Source of the DNA: Acidobacteriota bacterium
Lineage (GTDB): Bacteria > Acidobacteriota > Thermoanaerobaculia > Gp7-AA8
Reading direction: 5' to 3'
NCBI GenBank assembly: GCA_019244185.1
Contig: JAFATB010000013.1
Span: 130,438-194,437 of the forward strand
Length of the DNA: 64,000 nt
Positions 52,761-61,529 of the stretch are shown here, one piece after another. The translations under genes were made by a program, and so were the position numbers. Each line of letters starts with the position of its first letter. Positions within the stretch are counted from its first letter, which is position 1. The notes under the pieces were generated by a model. The model was not told the origin of the DNA and ran no database searches. It saw nothing but the letters and a program-made list of their open reading frames with translations.

Positions 52761-54236
52761 ATGATCCGCGCTCTTGTCGTGCTGCTTCTCTCGAACGTTG
52801 TTGCGCATGGGTATGCGGCGGATGCTCCGCGTCTTCTTCCCGCCGCCGCGTCGCCATCCACTCCTCGCGCCGCCGCCTACGACATCCCGTCCCGCATCCT
52901 CGGGCAGACGCGGCGCGTCATCGTGCGGCTTCCGCCGTCGTTCGCGACGAGTGCACCGTCGCGCCGCTATCCGCTCGCGATCGTCCTCGACGGCGACTGG
53001 CTCCTCCAGTCCGTCGCCACCGCGAGCGAGCCGCTCGTCGAGCACGGGCAGATCCCGGAGCTCGTCCTCGTTGCGATCGCGAACACCGACGACGGCGACG
53101 GCCGCGTGCACGACCTCACGCCGCCGGGACTCTCCGTCAGCGGCAGCAGCCTCTCCGAAGGCGGCGATCGCTTTCTCGACTTCATCGAACGCGAGCTCGT
53201 GCCCGCGCTCGACGCGCAGTTCCGCACCGCCGCGCCGCGTCTGCTCATCGGCACGTCGTCCGGCGGCATCCTCACGACCTACGCGGCCGCGACGCGCAAC
53301 ACCTTCCGCCTCGCGCTCGCACTCGACACGCCGATCCACCTCGGCGATCGCTGGCTCGCGAAGAAACTCGCCGCGCGCGCGAAAGCCGCCGGCGCGCCGC
53401 CGCTACATTACGCGTCCATCGACGCGCGCTTCGGCTGGGACGACGCATCGTGGTCCGCCGTGACATCGAGCGCGCCGCCGTCGTGGGTTCTCTATCGCGA
53501 AAAACTCCAGCACGAGTCGCACACGTCGATGCAGTTCCTCGGCGCATACCTCGGCCTGCGCGAGCTCTTTCGCGACTACTCGGCGCTCGCCGCGCCGCCG
53601 TCGCCGACCACGAGCATCGTTCCGTACTACGACCGGCTCGCCGAGAGTTACGGCGAGCCGCTCGTGCCGCCGCAGTCGCTGCTGCGTACCGTCATCGACG
53701 ATCTGCTGATGGAAGGACGCGGCGCGAACGCGCACGCCGTGCTCGACACGCTCGTCGCGTCGTACGGCGCACCGCGCGATGTCGTGACGCTGCGCGAGCA
53801 GGTCGCGTCCGTCGAGCGTCTGCCGCCGCCGACCGAGTCCGTCGAGTCACTGCTCGCGACGCCGTTCCCGACGCCCGACGAACTGCGCGATTACCTCGGC
53901 GAATGGGAAGGGGAGATGTGGCTCAATCCCGACGCGAAGACGCCGGTGTTGCTGCGGCTGACAGTCGAAGATGGCCACGTGCGCGGCGCGTTCCTGTCGT
54001 GGCCCGAGCCGCAGGTGAAAGACGAACAACCGCTGCAGTACCTCGCGCGCACGCCCGATGGACTCGCGTTCGGCTTCATGAACGGCATGCGCCCGCGCGG
54101 CGTGCTGCTGCACGAAGCGAAGCGCGACGGCGACACGCTGACGGGCACCGTGCGTTTCGGCGGGATCAACTTCGTGCGTCCGGACGGCGAGCGTCCGCCG
54201 ACGATTCACTTCGTGTTGCGCAAGAAACGTCAGTGA
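52761..54236 (+). CDS. Exported esterase-like alpha/beta hydrolase
   Basis: A 491-residue protein with a signal peptide (MIRALVVLLLSNVVAHGYA). It belongs to the putative esterase (enterochelin-esterase-like) fold: GQTRRVIVRLPPSF, a YPLAIVLDGDW strand, GLSVSGSSLSEGGDRF and the nucleophile elbow LLIGTSSGGILT. The His is probably in EKLQHESHTSM. The C-terminal 120 residues (LREYLGEWEG-like, MWLNPDAKTPVLLRLT) form a beta-rich domain. Substrate unknown. ATG 52761 opens the signal peptide; the longer upstream frame is not coding-like. The end overlaps the convergent regulator by 7 nt. Confidence 0.78.
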   Translation: MIRALVVLLLSNVVAHGYAADAPRLLPAAASPSTPRAAAYDIPSRILGQTRRVIVRLPPSFATSAPSRRYPLAIVLDGDWLLQSVATASEPLVEHGQIPELVLVAIANTDDGDGRVHDLTPPGLSVSGSSLSEGGDRFLDFIERELVPALDAQFRTAAPRLLIGTSSGGILTTYAAATRNTFRLALALDTPIHLGDRWLAKKLAARAKAAGAPPLHYASIDARFGWDDASWSAVTSSAPPSWVLYREKLQHESHTSMQFLGAYLGLRELFRDYSALAAPPSPTTSIVPYYDRLAESYGEPLVPPQSLLRTVIDDLLMEGRGANAHAVLDTLVASYGAPRDVVTLREQVASVERLPPPTESVESLLATPFPTPDELRDYLGEWEGEMWLNPDAKTPVLLRLTVEDGHVRGAFLSWPEPQVKDEQPLQYLARTPDGLAFGFMNGMRPRGVLLHEAKRDGDTLTGTVRFGGINFVRPDGERPPTIHFVLRKKRQ

Positions 54237-55099
54237 TGCAGCGTCATGCCGCGCGACGGCGGCAGAAACGCGCGCCGCTTCGGCAAGCCCGCCGACGGAC
54301 CTTCGAGGTGATAGCGGATCGCTTCCGTCATGCGATCCGCCATCGCGCTCTGCGCGTCGATCCATTCGCCCGGTGCGCCGGCGAAGACGTCGGACCACTG
54401 GATCGAGTGGTCGCGCGCGTCGCGCATCATCAGCGTGACGCGGTACTGCTCGGCGCTGCGGTCGACGCGCGCGTCAATCTGCCAGCGCGGCGGCGCGCCG
54501 TCGACGGGTCCGGCGAGGTCGATGACCGGTGTGCGCGACGCGCTCGCGAGACGGCTGAGGATCTGCGCGCGCAGCGCATCGCTCCACGCGCGCTCGGACG
54601 CGGGAGTCGCGAAAGCCGCGACGCCGATCGCGTTGCGCACTTCGACCCCGCCGGAGCGCTTCGCGCGCACGATGAAGAATGCGAGCGTCAGCACGGCTGC
54701 CGTGGCCGCGGCGATCGCGATCCAGCGCGGACGCGCGTTGCGCGCGGCGCGCTCGGGTTGGGCGTCAACCGCCGCGGGCTGCGCGACGAAGCGATACCCG
54801 CGGCCGCGCAGCGTCTCGAGATAGACCGGCGCCTCGGCGGTGTCGCCGAGGGCCGCGCGAATCTGGCGGATGCAGTAGTTGAGGCCGCGGTCGAAGTCGA
54901 CGAACGTGTCGTCGTCCCAGATCGCCTTGCGCAGAGTCTCGCGTTCCACGAGCTCGCCCGCGCGCTCGACGAGCAGCACGAGCACGCGCGCCGGCTGCTG
55001 CTGCAGCTTCACCGCGACGCCGCCGCGGCGCAGCTCGAGCGTGCGGCGGTCGAGCGTAAAGTCGCCGAAGCGCAACAGCGGATCGTGGCCGTCGGACAT
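54230..55099 (-). CDS. CadC-like membrane-bound winged-helix regulator
   Basis: A 289-residue protein. An OmpR/PhoB-type winged helix (about 8-105; LRFGDFTLDRRTLELRRG, LNYCIRQIRAALGD, YLETLRGRGYRFVA) is followed by a single membrane helix (about 126-145, WIAIAAATAAVLTLAFFIV) and a periplasmic domain of about 140 residues. This is the CadC/ToxR layout: no receiver, a direct sensor-regulator. The periplasmic part has no recognised motif. It is divergent from the FMN reductase gene (31 nt) and convergent with an esterase gene; either could be a target. Confidence 0.87.
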   Translation of the reverse strand: MSDGHDPLLRFGDFTLDRRTLELRRGGVAVKLQQQPARVLVLLVERAGELVERETLRKAIWDDDTFVDFDRGLNYCIRQIRAALGDTAEAPVYLETLRGRGYRFVAQPAAVDAQPERAARNARPRWIAIAAATAAVLTLAFFIVRAKRSGGVEVRNAIGVAAFATPASERAWSDALRAQILSRLASASRTPVIDLAGPVDGAPPRWQIDARVDRSAEQYRVTLMMRDARDHSIQWSDVFAGAPGEWIDAQSAMADRMTEAIRYHLEGPSAGLPKRRAFLPPSRGMTLHH

Positions 55100-55130
55100 C
55101 GTTCCGGTGGATTATGACAGCCGCGCTCCC

Positions 55131-55667
55131 ATGAACGTTTCGCAGCTCATCGTCGGCATCAACGGCAGCCTCCGCGCGGCGTCCTCGAACGCCGCGCTTC
55201 TCCGCGCCGTCGCGCGCGTGCTGCCCGACGGCGTCGGCTTCGAGATCTATGACGGCATGGACACGTTGCCGCACTTCAATCCCGACCTCGACGCGGAAGG
55301 GATGGAGCCGCCACCGCCCGTCCGCGCGCTGCGCGAGCTGCTCGCACGCGCAGACGCCATCGTGATCTCGTCGCCCGAATACGCGCACGGCATTCCCGGC
55401 GCGCTCAAGAACCTCCTCGACTGGCTCGTCTCCGACGGCGCGCTCGTCGACAAGCCGGTCGCGCTCCTCAACGCTGCGCCCGCGGGTGGTCATTACGCGC
55501 AGGCCGCGCTCGCCGAAACGCTGCGCACGATGAACTGGCGGCTCATCGACGAGGCTTCGCGCATGGAGCCGTTCGTCCGCCGCAAGATCGCCGGCGAGTT
55601 GACGGACGACGACGCGCTCGCGGTGCTGCGCGGTGCGTTGGATGCGCTGCTGCGCGCGGCGACGTAA
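55131..55667 (+). CDS. NAD(P)H-dependent FMN reductase
   Basis: A 178-residue flavodoxin-fold protein. It has the FMN phosphate loop GINGSLRAASSN, the FMN-contacting SPEYAHGIPGALKNLLDWLV and NAAPAGGHYA. Family members reduce quinones, chromate or azo dyes or supply FMNH2 to monooxygenases. ATG 55131 opens the domain, and the wider frame upstream is antisense to the regulator. It may be controlled by the divergent CadC-like protein. Confidence 0.92.
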   Translation: MNVSQLIVGINGSLRAASSNAALLRAVARVLPDGVGFEIYDGMDTLPHFNPDLDAEGMEPPPPVRALRELLARADAIVISSPEYAHGIPGALKNLLDWLVSDGALVDKPVALLNAAPAGGHYAQAALAETLRTMNWRLIDEASRMEPFVRRKIAGELTDDDALAVLRGALDALLRAAT

Positions 55668-55706
55668 GCGGACGCAATCGCCCCGCGTGCGACAATCCCG
55701 CTCCTC

Positions 55707-56576
55707 GTGGTGGTCTGGAACCTCATCTTCTCGGCGATTCTTTTGCCCCTCGTCGCAATCGCGCTGCTGGCGCGGCGTCCGCGCCGTCCGCGCGCGGGGT
55801 GGCTGGCGACGCTCGTGCTGAGCGGCGGCATCGTCGGCTTCAGTGTCTTCGTCGTCCCGTGGGGAAACCTCGGCGTGCCGTTGCGCTACGGCGTCGGCAC
55901 GCTGTTCCTCGTCGCGGTCGTGGTGTCGCTGCGGCGGAATGCGGAGGCGCCAGCAGACGAGTCGCCGGTGCGCCACATTCTGAAAGTGCTGATCGGACTC
56001 TTCTTCGGCGGCGTCGCGTTCGCGGCGATCGAGGCGCGGATCGCGCCGGCGGGAACGCTCGACGTCGGCGTGCCGCTCGCGGCGGGAACGTACCTCGTCG
56101 CGCATGGCGGCTCGACTCCGGCCGCGAACATTCATGCGGCCGATCCCGCGCAGCAATACGGCGTCGACTTCGTGAAGCTGAACGCCCTCGGCTTCCGCGC
56201 GCGCGGCATCTATCCCGCCGATCCCCATCATTACTTCATGTTCGATGCGAACGTCGTCAGCCCGTGCGATGCGACCGTGCTCGCGGCAAGCGACGGCGTG
56301 CGCGACACGCCCGATCCGAAGCGCGGCCTCGGCAACACGATCCGTCTGCGCTGCGATCACAGCGACGCCGACGTCATCCTCGGCCACCTGCGTCGCGGCA
56401 GCATCGTCGTCCGCGCGAACACGCGCGTCGCGCGCGGCGCAGCGCTCGCGCACGCGGGCGACTCCGGCGAGACACCCGAGCCGCAGCTGCACGTGCACGC
56501 CGAGCGCAACGGCGCCGCCGTGCCGCTCACGTTCGGCGGACGCTGGCTCGTGCGGAACGACGTCGTGCGGCGGTAG
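55707..56576 (+). CDS. Membrane-anchored LytM (M23)-like protein, degenerate zinc site
   Basis: A 289-residue protein with about four hydrophobic segments (residues 2-20, 32-48, 57-72, 92-110), then a LytM/M23-like fold. The second zinc motif HVHAE and the VILGHLRRGSI strand are present, but the first motif, normally H-x-G-x-D, reads QYGVD, so one zinc His is Gln. Such domains are usually inactive and bind or regulate amidases, as in EnvC and NlpD. The GTG at 55707 precedes the first helix. Low similarity to the M23 domain of the 4973 protein. Confidence 0.72.
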   Translation: MVVWNLIFSAILLPLVAIALLARRPRRPRAGWLATLVLSGGIVGFSVFVVPWGNLGVPLRYGVGTLFLVAVVVSLRRNAEAPADESPVRHILKVLIGLFFGGVAFAAIEARIAPAGTLDVGVPLAAGTYLVAHGGSTPAANIHAADPAQQYGVDFVKLNALGFRARGIYPADPHHYFMFDANVVSPCDATVLAASDGVRDTPDPKRGLGNTIRLRCDHSDADVILGHLRRGSIVVRANTRVARGAALAHAGDSGETPEPQLHVHAERNGAAVPLTFGGRWLVRNDVVRR

Positions 56577-56676
56577 CTCACGGAGCTGAACTCCATGCGC
56601 ACGTCTGTTCGCGCCGACCCGGGTTGACAACTCACAACACCGGCCGCACATTCATGCGATATGGATGGGGGGAATT

Positions 56677-57303
56677 ATGACGTTCAGGCGCGTTGTGCTC
56701 GTTGCCGCGGCCCTTGCTGTGTTCAGTCTCACGTCGCCGGCTGAAGCGCAGCCGATCGTGCAGGGCCCGGTGGTCGTCAACTATCCGGACGCACCGTTTG
56801 CTGCTCAGCTGGTCGGCACGCAGATGGGGCCGGACAGCATGACCGTGGCGCTGGATGTCGAAAGCGAAACCGTAGTCACGCAGCCAGCCGTTCGCTTTCG
56901 TATATTCGCTGCAGACGGTTCATGCAAAGGTGCTCGGACATTTGCGCGCCGTGGCCAGCTTACCGACGGCAGCGTGGACACTTGGACGATTACGCTCAAC
57001 GACGTCGCCGCCTCCGACCTCGTGGTCATCGTTCCTTACGAACGACGGACGTCCGTAGACGAATTTTCGCAACGCCCGGACATCTACAATCGAGTCGCAA
57101 AACTCTTCAAAAACCAAGCGCTCCGTATGGACGACTGGCAGTGCCGAAGCGAATGTCTGCACTTCGCTCAGGAGTGTTTTGCCTATTGTGGCAGTCTCAC
57201 GCCCGTCCACGGTTACTGTACGAGTTGTTCATCACCGGGGTTCGAGTGCGGAGACGAGATGGTGTGCGAGTGCATTCCGAATGGTGGTTCCTGCTCGTTG
57301 TGA
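56677..57303 (+). CDS. Secreted cysteine-rich protein, unknown
   Basis: A 208-residue protein with a signal peptide (FRRVVLVAAALAVFSLTSPAEA). The first 130 residues are a beta-rich domain with one Cys; the last 55 contain ten Cys in a tight pattern (QCRSEC, ECFAYC, YCTSC, ECGDEMVCEC, GSC), suggesting disulfides or metal binding. GC content is clearly lower than the neighbours. GGGGGG lies just before ATG 56677; ATG 56665 is an alternative. There is no homologue I recognise. The 100 nt before it and 68 nt after the stop hold no other gene. Confidence 0.7.
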   Translation: MTFRRVVLVAAALAVFSLTSPAEAQPIVQGPVVVNYPDAPFAAQLVGTQMGPDSMTVALDVESETVVTQPAVRFRIFAADGSCKGARTFARRGQLTDGSVDTWTITLNDVAASDLVVIVPYERRTSVDEFSQRPDIYNRVAKLFKNQALRMDDWQCRSECLHFAQECFAYCGSLTPVHGYCTSCSSPGFECGDEMVCECIPNGGSCSL

Positions 57304-57371
57304 TCGAGCCACCCCGATGCCCGTCGGTAAAAATGCAGCCGGACCCCTGCTGACTGGCGAGCGGAGCGGCG

Positions 57372-58919
57372 TCAACTAAGCGCCGCGCTGCTCGCGGCGA
57401 GCGCGCGCACGTACGACTCCGGACCCTGCACCGCGGTGCGCTGCAGGTAGAACCAGAGGCCGCGGAGGCCGCCGAGCTCTTCGCCGGCGCCGGCGCGGCC
57501 GGGGCCGCCGTGGATGCAACTCGGCATCACCGTGCCGTGTCCCGGGTTCGCGGCCCGAACGCTTTCGTTGAGGATCATGACGCGGCCGTTGGTCTGCGCG
57601 AGGCGCAGCGCGGCGTCGCGCGCGAGCGTCTCGTCGGACGTGACGACCGAGGTCACGAGCGAGCCGCGGCCGCGCGCGGCGAGCGCGAACGCGTCTTCGA
57701 TCGAGTCGTACGGAAGCAGCGTGGCGACGGGGCCGAAGACTTCGATGTCGTGCACCGCGCTCGCGGCGCCGGGATCGCGCGCCTCGAGCAGCATCGGCGC
57801 GACGAACGCGCCGCGCGACGGATCGTCGGCGTCGATGGCGGCGTTGCTGCCGTCGAACACCGGGCTCGTCTCGCGCGCGAGCTGCGCGAGTCCGTCGCGC
57901 ACGCTCTGCTGTTGCCGCTTCGACACGACCGGTCCCATCTGCACGTCTGCCTTGCGCGGATCGCCGACCCGCACGTTCGCGAGCGCGGCGCGCAGCGCCT
58001 CGGTCACCTCGGTCGCTTTCGCGCGCGGAATGAGCGCGCGGCGAATGGCCGTGCATTTCTGCCCGGTGCGCAGCGTCATCTCGCGCACGGTCTCGCTGAC
58101 GAAAAGGTCAACGTCGGTACTATCCGGTCCGAGGATGATCGCGTTGAGGCTGTCGGCCTCGCAGTTGACGCGCACCGCGCGCGCGATGACGCGCTGGTGG
58201 CCGCGCACGCGCGCGGCGGTGTCGGCGGAGCCGGTGAAGGCGATGACGTCGGCGGAGTCGACGTGATCGAGGAGATCGCGCACGCCGCCGGCGAGGAGCG
58301 TCAGCGCGCCGGCGGGAAGCAGGTTCGCGTCGACGACGTCGCGCACCATCTGCCAGGCGAGGAGCGCGGTCGACGACGCGGGTTTCGTCACGACCGGCAC
58401 GCCGGCGAGCAGTGACACGGCGGCTTTCTCCCACGTGCCCCACGCGGGGAAGTTGAAGGCGTTGATGTGGATCGCGGCGCCGGTGCGCGGCGTGGCGAGG
58501 TGCACGGCCTGCAGCGACGCGTCGCGGCCAAGGGGGAACGGCTCGCCGTCGCGGACATGGTTCGTGTCGCCGAGGCCGGAGCCGAGCTTTGCGTAGTAGC
58601 GCAGCGTGCCGATCGCGCCGTCGATGTCGAACGAGGCGTCGCGTTCGGTGTTGCCGGAGTTCGCGCGGGCGATCTCCATGTACGCGGGGCGGCGGCTGAT
58701 GAAGAGCTTCGCGATGGCGTCGAGCATCTTCGCGCGCGCGGCGAAGGTGAGCTCGCGGAGCGCGGGACCGCCGGTGTTGCGCGCGTAGGCGAGGGCGGCG
58801 CCGAGGTCGAGGCCTTCGGTCGAGACGCGCGCGAGCTCCTCGCCGGTGACGGGATCGGTGAGCGGCTCACCCTCTCCGGTTCCTGCGATCCAGCGGCATT
58901 CCACGTAGTTCTCGAGCAT
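57372..58919 (-). CDS. boxD: 3,4-dehydroadipyl-CoA semialdehyde dehydrogenase
   Basis: A 515-residue aldehyde dehydrogenase. The catalytic Cys is in TGQKCTAIRR and the general base Glu in VNCEADSLNA; the NAD-binding Rossmann region is AFTGSADTAARVRG. The FNFPAWGTWEKAAVSLLAGVPVV stretch and the C-terminal tail RGLWFYLQRTAVQG match the BoxD/PaaZ-type branch. It oxidises 3,4-dehydroadipyl-CoA semialdehyde, the product of BoxC, to the acid. It is divergent from boxR with only 40 bp between; GGAGG lies 8 nt before the ATG. The box context makes this assignment strong. Confidence 0.9.
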   Translation of the reverse strand: MLENYVECRWIAGTGEGEPLTDPVTGEELARVSTEGLDLGAALAYARNTGGPALRELTFAARAKMLDAIAKLFISRRPAYMEIARANSGNTERDASFDIDGAIGTLRYYAKLGSGLGDTNHVRDGEPFPLGRDASLQAVHLATPRTGAAIHINAFNFPAWGTWEKAAVSLLAGVPVVTKPASSTALLAWQMVRDVVDANLLPAGALTLLAGGVRDLLDHVDSADVIAFTGSADTAARVRGHQRVIARAVRVNCEADSLNAIILGPDSTDVDLFVSETVREMTLRTGQKCTAIRRALIPRAKATEVTEALRAALANVRVGDPRKADVQMGPVVSKRQQQSVRDGLAQLARETSPVFDGSNAAIDADDPSRGAFVAPMLLEARDPGAASAVHDIEVFGPVATLLPYDSIEDAFALAARGRGSLVTSVVTSDETLARDAALRLAQTNGRVMILNESVRAANPGHGTVMPSCIHGGPGRAGAGEELGGLRGLWFYLQRTAVQGPESYVRALAASSAALS

Positions 58920-58939
58920 CGGGCGTCCTCCGGCGGCGA

Positions 58940-58954
58940 ACTATAATTCCGAAT
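58940..58954. promoter_or_regulatory. Divergent boxD/boxR promoter with candidate BoxR site
   Basis: Overlapping -10 boxes face both ways: TATAAT (58942-58947, plus) and TATAGT (58945-58940, minus). ATTCCGAAT (58946-58954) overlaps them, and TTCCG-N3-CGG (58947-58957) resembles the element before boxC (59847-59860). Confidence 0.55.
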
Positions 58955-58959
58955 CGGTC

Positions 58960-59835
58960 ATGACAGAAGTCTCGGACGACGCATTCCTGCGCACCTTCGG
59001 CGAGCGCATCCGCGCGGAGCGCGCGCGGCGCGGCATGAGCCGCAAGCTGCTGGCCGATCACGCGCGGATGTCCGAGCGCTACATCACGCAGATCGAGTCG
59101 GGGAAGGGGAACATCTCGATCCTGCTGCTGCGGCAGGTCGCGGCGGCGCTCGGGCTGCCGCTCTCGCGGCTGGTGGAGGACGAGAGCCCGTCGGCAGAGC
59201 TGACGCTCGTGCGGCAGTTCCTCGCGAGGTTGACGCCGGCGCAGCTGAAGGAAGCGCACGCCTCGCTCGCCGCGCGTTTCGCATCGGATGCGACGGTGCT
59301 GCGCACGCAACGCATCGCGCTCGTCGGCCTGCGCGGCGCGGGGAAGACGACGCTCGGCGCGGCGCTGGCGAAGGCGCGAAACGTCCCGTTTTTCGAGCTC
59401 GACCGGCAGATCGAGCGGCTCGCGGGGACATCGCTCGGCGTCATTCTCGAGATGTACGGACAGCCCGCATACCGGCGGTACGAACTGCAGGCGTTGCACG
59501 AGCTGCTCGAAGCGCATCCGCGCTTCGTCGTCGCGACGGGCGGCGGACTCGTCTCCGAGCCGGCGACGTACGAGCTGCTGCTGCGGCACTGCTTCACGGT
59601 GTGGGTGCGCGCGACGCCGGAGGAGCACATGGAGCGCGTCATCGCGCAGGGCGACCGCCGTCCGATGGCAGGCTCGGCGCAGGCGATGGATGACCTGCGT
59701 AGAATCCTTGACGAGCGGACGCCGCTGTATGCGCGCGCGGACGTGACGATCGAGACCGCGGGGAAGAGTGTGGAGAAGACGTTGCGGGAGCTGAAGGCGC
59801 GGCTGCCGCGTTCTCGTGGCGGTCGAGAGAAATAA
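58960..59835 (+). CDS. boxR: BoxR-type repressor with shikimate-kinase-like domain
   Basis: A 291-residue BoxR. The N-terminal HTH_XRE domain (about 10-70: FGERIRAERARRGMSRKLLADH, RYITQIESGKGN) is joined by a linker to a P-loop domain (GLRGAGKTTLGAAL) resembling shikimate kinase. In studied BoxR proteins this domain binds benzoyl-CoA and releases DNA. The protein is full length with all parts. ATG 58960 is preceded by TATAAT 12 nt upstream, so it has a very short leader. It likely represses boxD and the boxC-boxB unit. Confidence 0.95.
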   Translation: MTEVSDDAFLRTFGERIRAERARRGMSRKLLADHARMSERYITQIESGKGNISILLLRQVAAALGLPLSRLVEDESPSAELTLVRQFLARLTPAQLKEAHASLAARFASDATVLRTQRIALVGLRGAGKTTLGAALAKARNVPFFELDRQIERLAGTSLGVILEMYGQPAYRRYELQALHELLEAHPRFVVATGGGLVSEPATYELLLRHCFTVWVRATPEEHMERVIAQGDRRPMAGSAQAMDDLRRILDERTPLYARADVTIETAGKSVEKTLRELKARLPRSRGGREK

Positions 59836-59846
59836 TTCGGCACCGG

Positions 59847-59867
59847 TTCCGCATTCGGAACTATACT
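59847..59867 (+). promoter_or_regulatory. boxC promoter with candidate BoxR site
   Basis: TTCCG-N4-CGGAA (59847-59860) is an inverted repeat, directly followed by TATACT (59862-59867), a -10-like box. The half TTCCG and the neighbouring ATTCGGAA are shared with the boxD/boxR promoter. Confidence 0.55.
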
Positions 59868-59889
59868 GCCGGACATTGCGGAGGTGCTT

Positions 59890-61524
59890 TTGATCACATT
59901 CGACCGTGAACCCAACTCGTACCAGCACTGGCGGCTCACGTTCGACGGGCCGGTGGCGACGCTGCTGCTCGACGTCAACGAAGACTCGGGCATCGAGCCG
60001 GGCTACAAGCTGAAGCTCAACTCCTACGACCTCGGCGTCGACATCGAGCTGCGCGACGCGCTGGAGCGCATCCGCTTCGAGCATCCGGAAGTCGGCGCGG
60101 TGGTCATCGGCAGCGCGAAGGAGCGCATGTTCTGCGCCGGCGCGAACATCTACATGCTCGGCAAGTCGAGCCACGCGTGGAAGGTGAACTTCTGCAAGTT
60201 CACGAACGAGACGCGCAACTCGATCGAAGACTCGAGCGAAACGTCGGGACTCAAGTTCCTCGCTGCGGTCAACGGCACGGCGGCGGGCGGCGGGTACGAG
60301 CTCGCGCTGGCGGCGGACGAGATCGTGCTCGTCGACGACCGGTCGAGCACGGTCAGCTTCCCCGAGGTGCCGCTGCTGGCGGTGCTGCCGGGTACGGGCG
60401 GGCTCACGCGGCTCGTCGACAAGCGGAAGATCCGCCGCGATCTCGCGGATGTTTTTTGTACGACCGCGGAAGGCATCGGCGGCGCGAAGGCGAAAACGTG
60501 GGGGCTGGTCGATGAAGTCGCGCCGCCGCGCACCTTCGCGGACAAAGTGAACGAACGCGCCCAGGCGCTCGCGGCGCAGACCGATCGTCCGAAGGACGCG
60601 CAGGGCATTGCGCTCACGCCGCTCGAACGCGTCATCGACGAGCAGGGCGTGCACTACCGCTACGTCGACGTCGCGATCGATGACGGCGCGCGGACGATCA
60701 CCATCACCGTCAACGCGCCGGCGGTGGACGAAGCGGACGAGCTCGACGCGATCGTCGCGAAAGGCGCGCAGTGGTGGCCGCTGGCGATGGCGCGCGAGCT
60801 CGACGACGCGATTCTCCATCTGCGCACGAACGTGCGCGAAGGCGGCATCTGGGTGTTCAAGACGCGCGGCGACAGCGACGCCGTGCTGCGCATCGACGCG
60901 GCGCTGGAGCGTCACGCGAACCACTGGCTCGTGCGCGAGGTGACGAATCTCATCCGCCGCACGTTCGCGCGGCTCGAAGTCTCGTCGCGCAGCATCTACG
61001 CGGTCATCGACGAAGGCTCGGCGTTCGCGGGCACGCTCTTCGAGCTCGCGCTCGCGGCGGATCGCTCGTACATGCTCGCGGCGGAGAACGGCCCGAGCAT
61101 CGTGCTCAGTTCGATGAACTTCGGCCCGTATCGCATGCCGAATCGCATGACGCGGCTCGAGACGCGTTTCGGCGGCGACGCCGCGGAGCAAGTGGAAGCG
61201 CTGCGCGCGCGCGTCGGCGAGCGGCTCGATGCGGAGGCCGCGCTCGACGCGGGGCTCATCACGTTCGCGCCGGACGATCTCGACTGGGACGACGAGCTGC
61301 GGCTGGCGATCGAGGAGCGTTCGAGTCTGTCGCCCGACGCGCTCACCGGCATGGAAGCGAGCCTGCGCTTCGGCGGACGCGAAACGACGGCGACGAAAAT
61401 CTTCGGCCGGCTCTCGGCCTGGCAGAACTGGATCTTCATCCGGCCGAACGCGGTCGGCGACGAAGGCGCGCTGAAGCTGTTCGGCAGCGGCACCAAGCCA
61501 CGATTCTCGTGGGAAAGGGTCTGA
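59890..61524 (+). CDS. boxC: 2,3-epoxybenzoyl-CoA dihydrolase
   Basis: A 544-residue crotonase-fold enzyme (two related halves). Marks are VVIGSAKERMFCAGANIYMLG in the first half with the oxyanion segment NGTAAGGGYELALAADEI, and IDEGSAFAGTLFELALAAD in the second. BoxC hydrolyses the ring epoxide of 2,3-epoxybenzoyl-CoA to 3,4-dehydroadipyl-CoA semialdehyde and formate. TTG 59890 is chosen because GGAGG (59880-59884) is 5 nt before it; GTG 59884 overlaps that box. boxB follows after 5 nt. Confidence 0.95.
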   Translation: MITFDREPNSYQHWRLTFDGPVATLLLDVNEDSGIEPGYKLKLNSYDLGVDIELRDALERIRFEHPEVGAVVIGSAKERMFCAGANIYMLGKSSHAWKVNFCKFTNETRNSIEDSSETSGLKFLAAVNGTAAGGGYELALAADEIVLVDDRSSTVSFPEVPLLAVLPGTGGLTRLVDKRKIRRDLADVFCTTAEGIGGAKAKTWGLVDEVAPPRTFADKVNERAQALAAQTDRPKDAQGIALTPLERVIDEQGVHYRYVDVAIDDGARTITITVNAPAVDEADELDAIVAKGAQWWPLAMARELDDAILHLRTNVREGGIWVFKTRGDSDAVLRIDAALERHANHWLVREVTNLIRRTFARLEVSSRSIYAVIDEGSAFAGTLFELALAADRSYMLAAENGPSIVLSSMNFGPYRMPNRMTRLETRFGGDAAEQVEALRARVGERLDAEAALDAGLITFAPDDLDWDDELRLAIEERSSLSPDALTGMEASLRFGGRETTATKIFGRLSAWQNWIFIRPNAVGDEGALKLFGSGTKPRFSWERV

Positions 61525-61529
61525 TCATC

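Noticed and set aside
59084..59993. Minus-strand frames inside boxR
   Set aside because: Serine/Arg-rich shadows of boxR; the P-loop and HTH lie on the plus strand.
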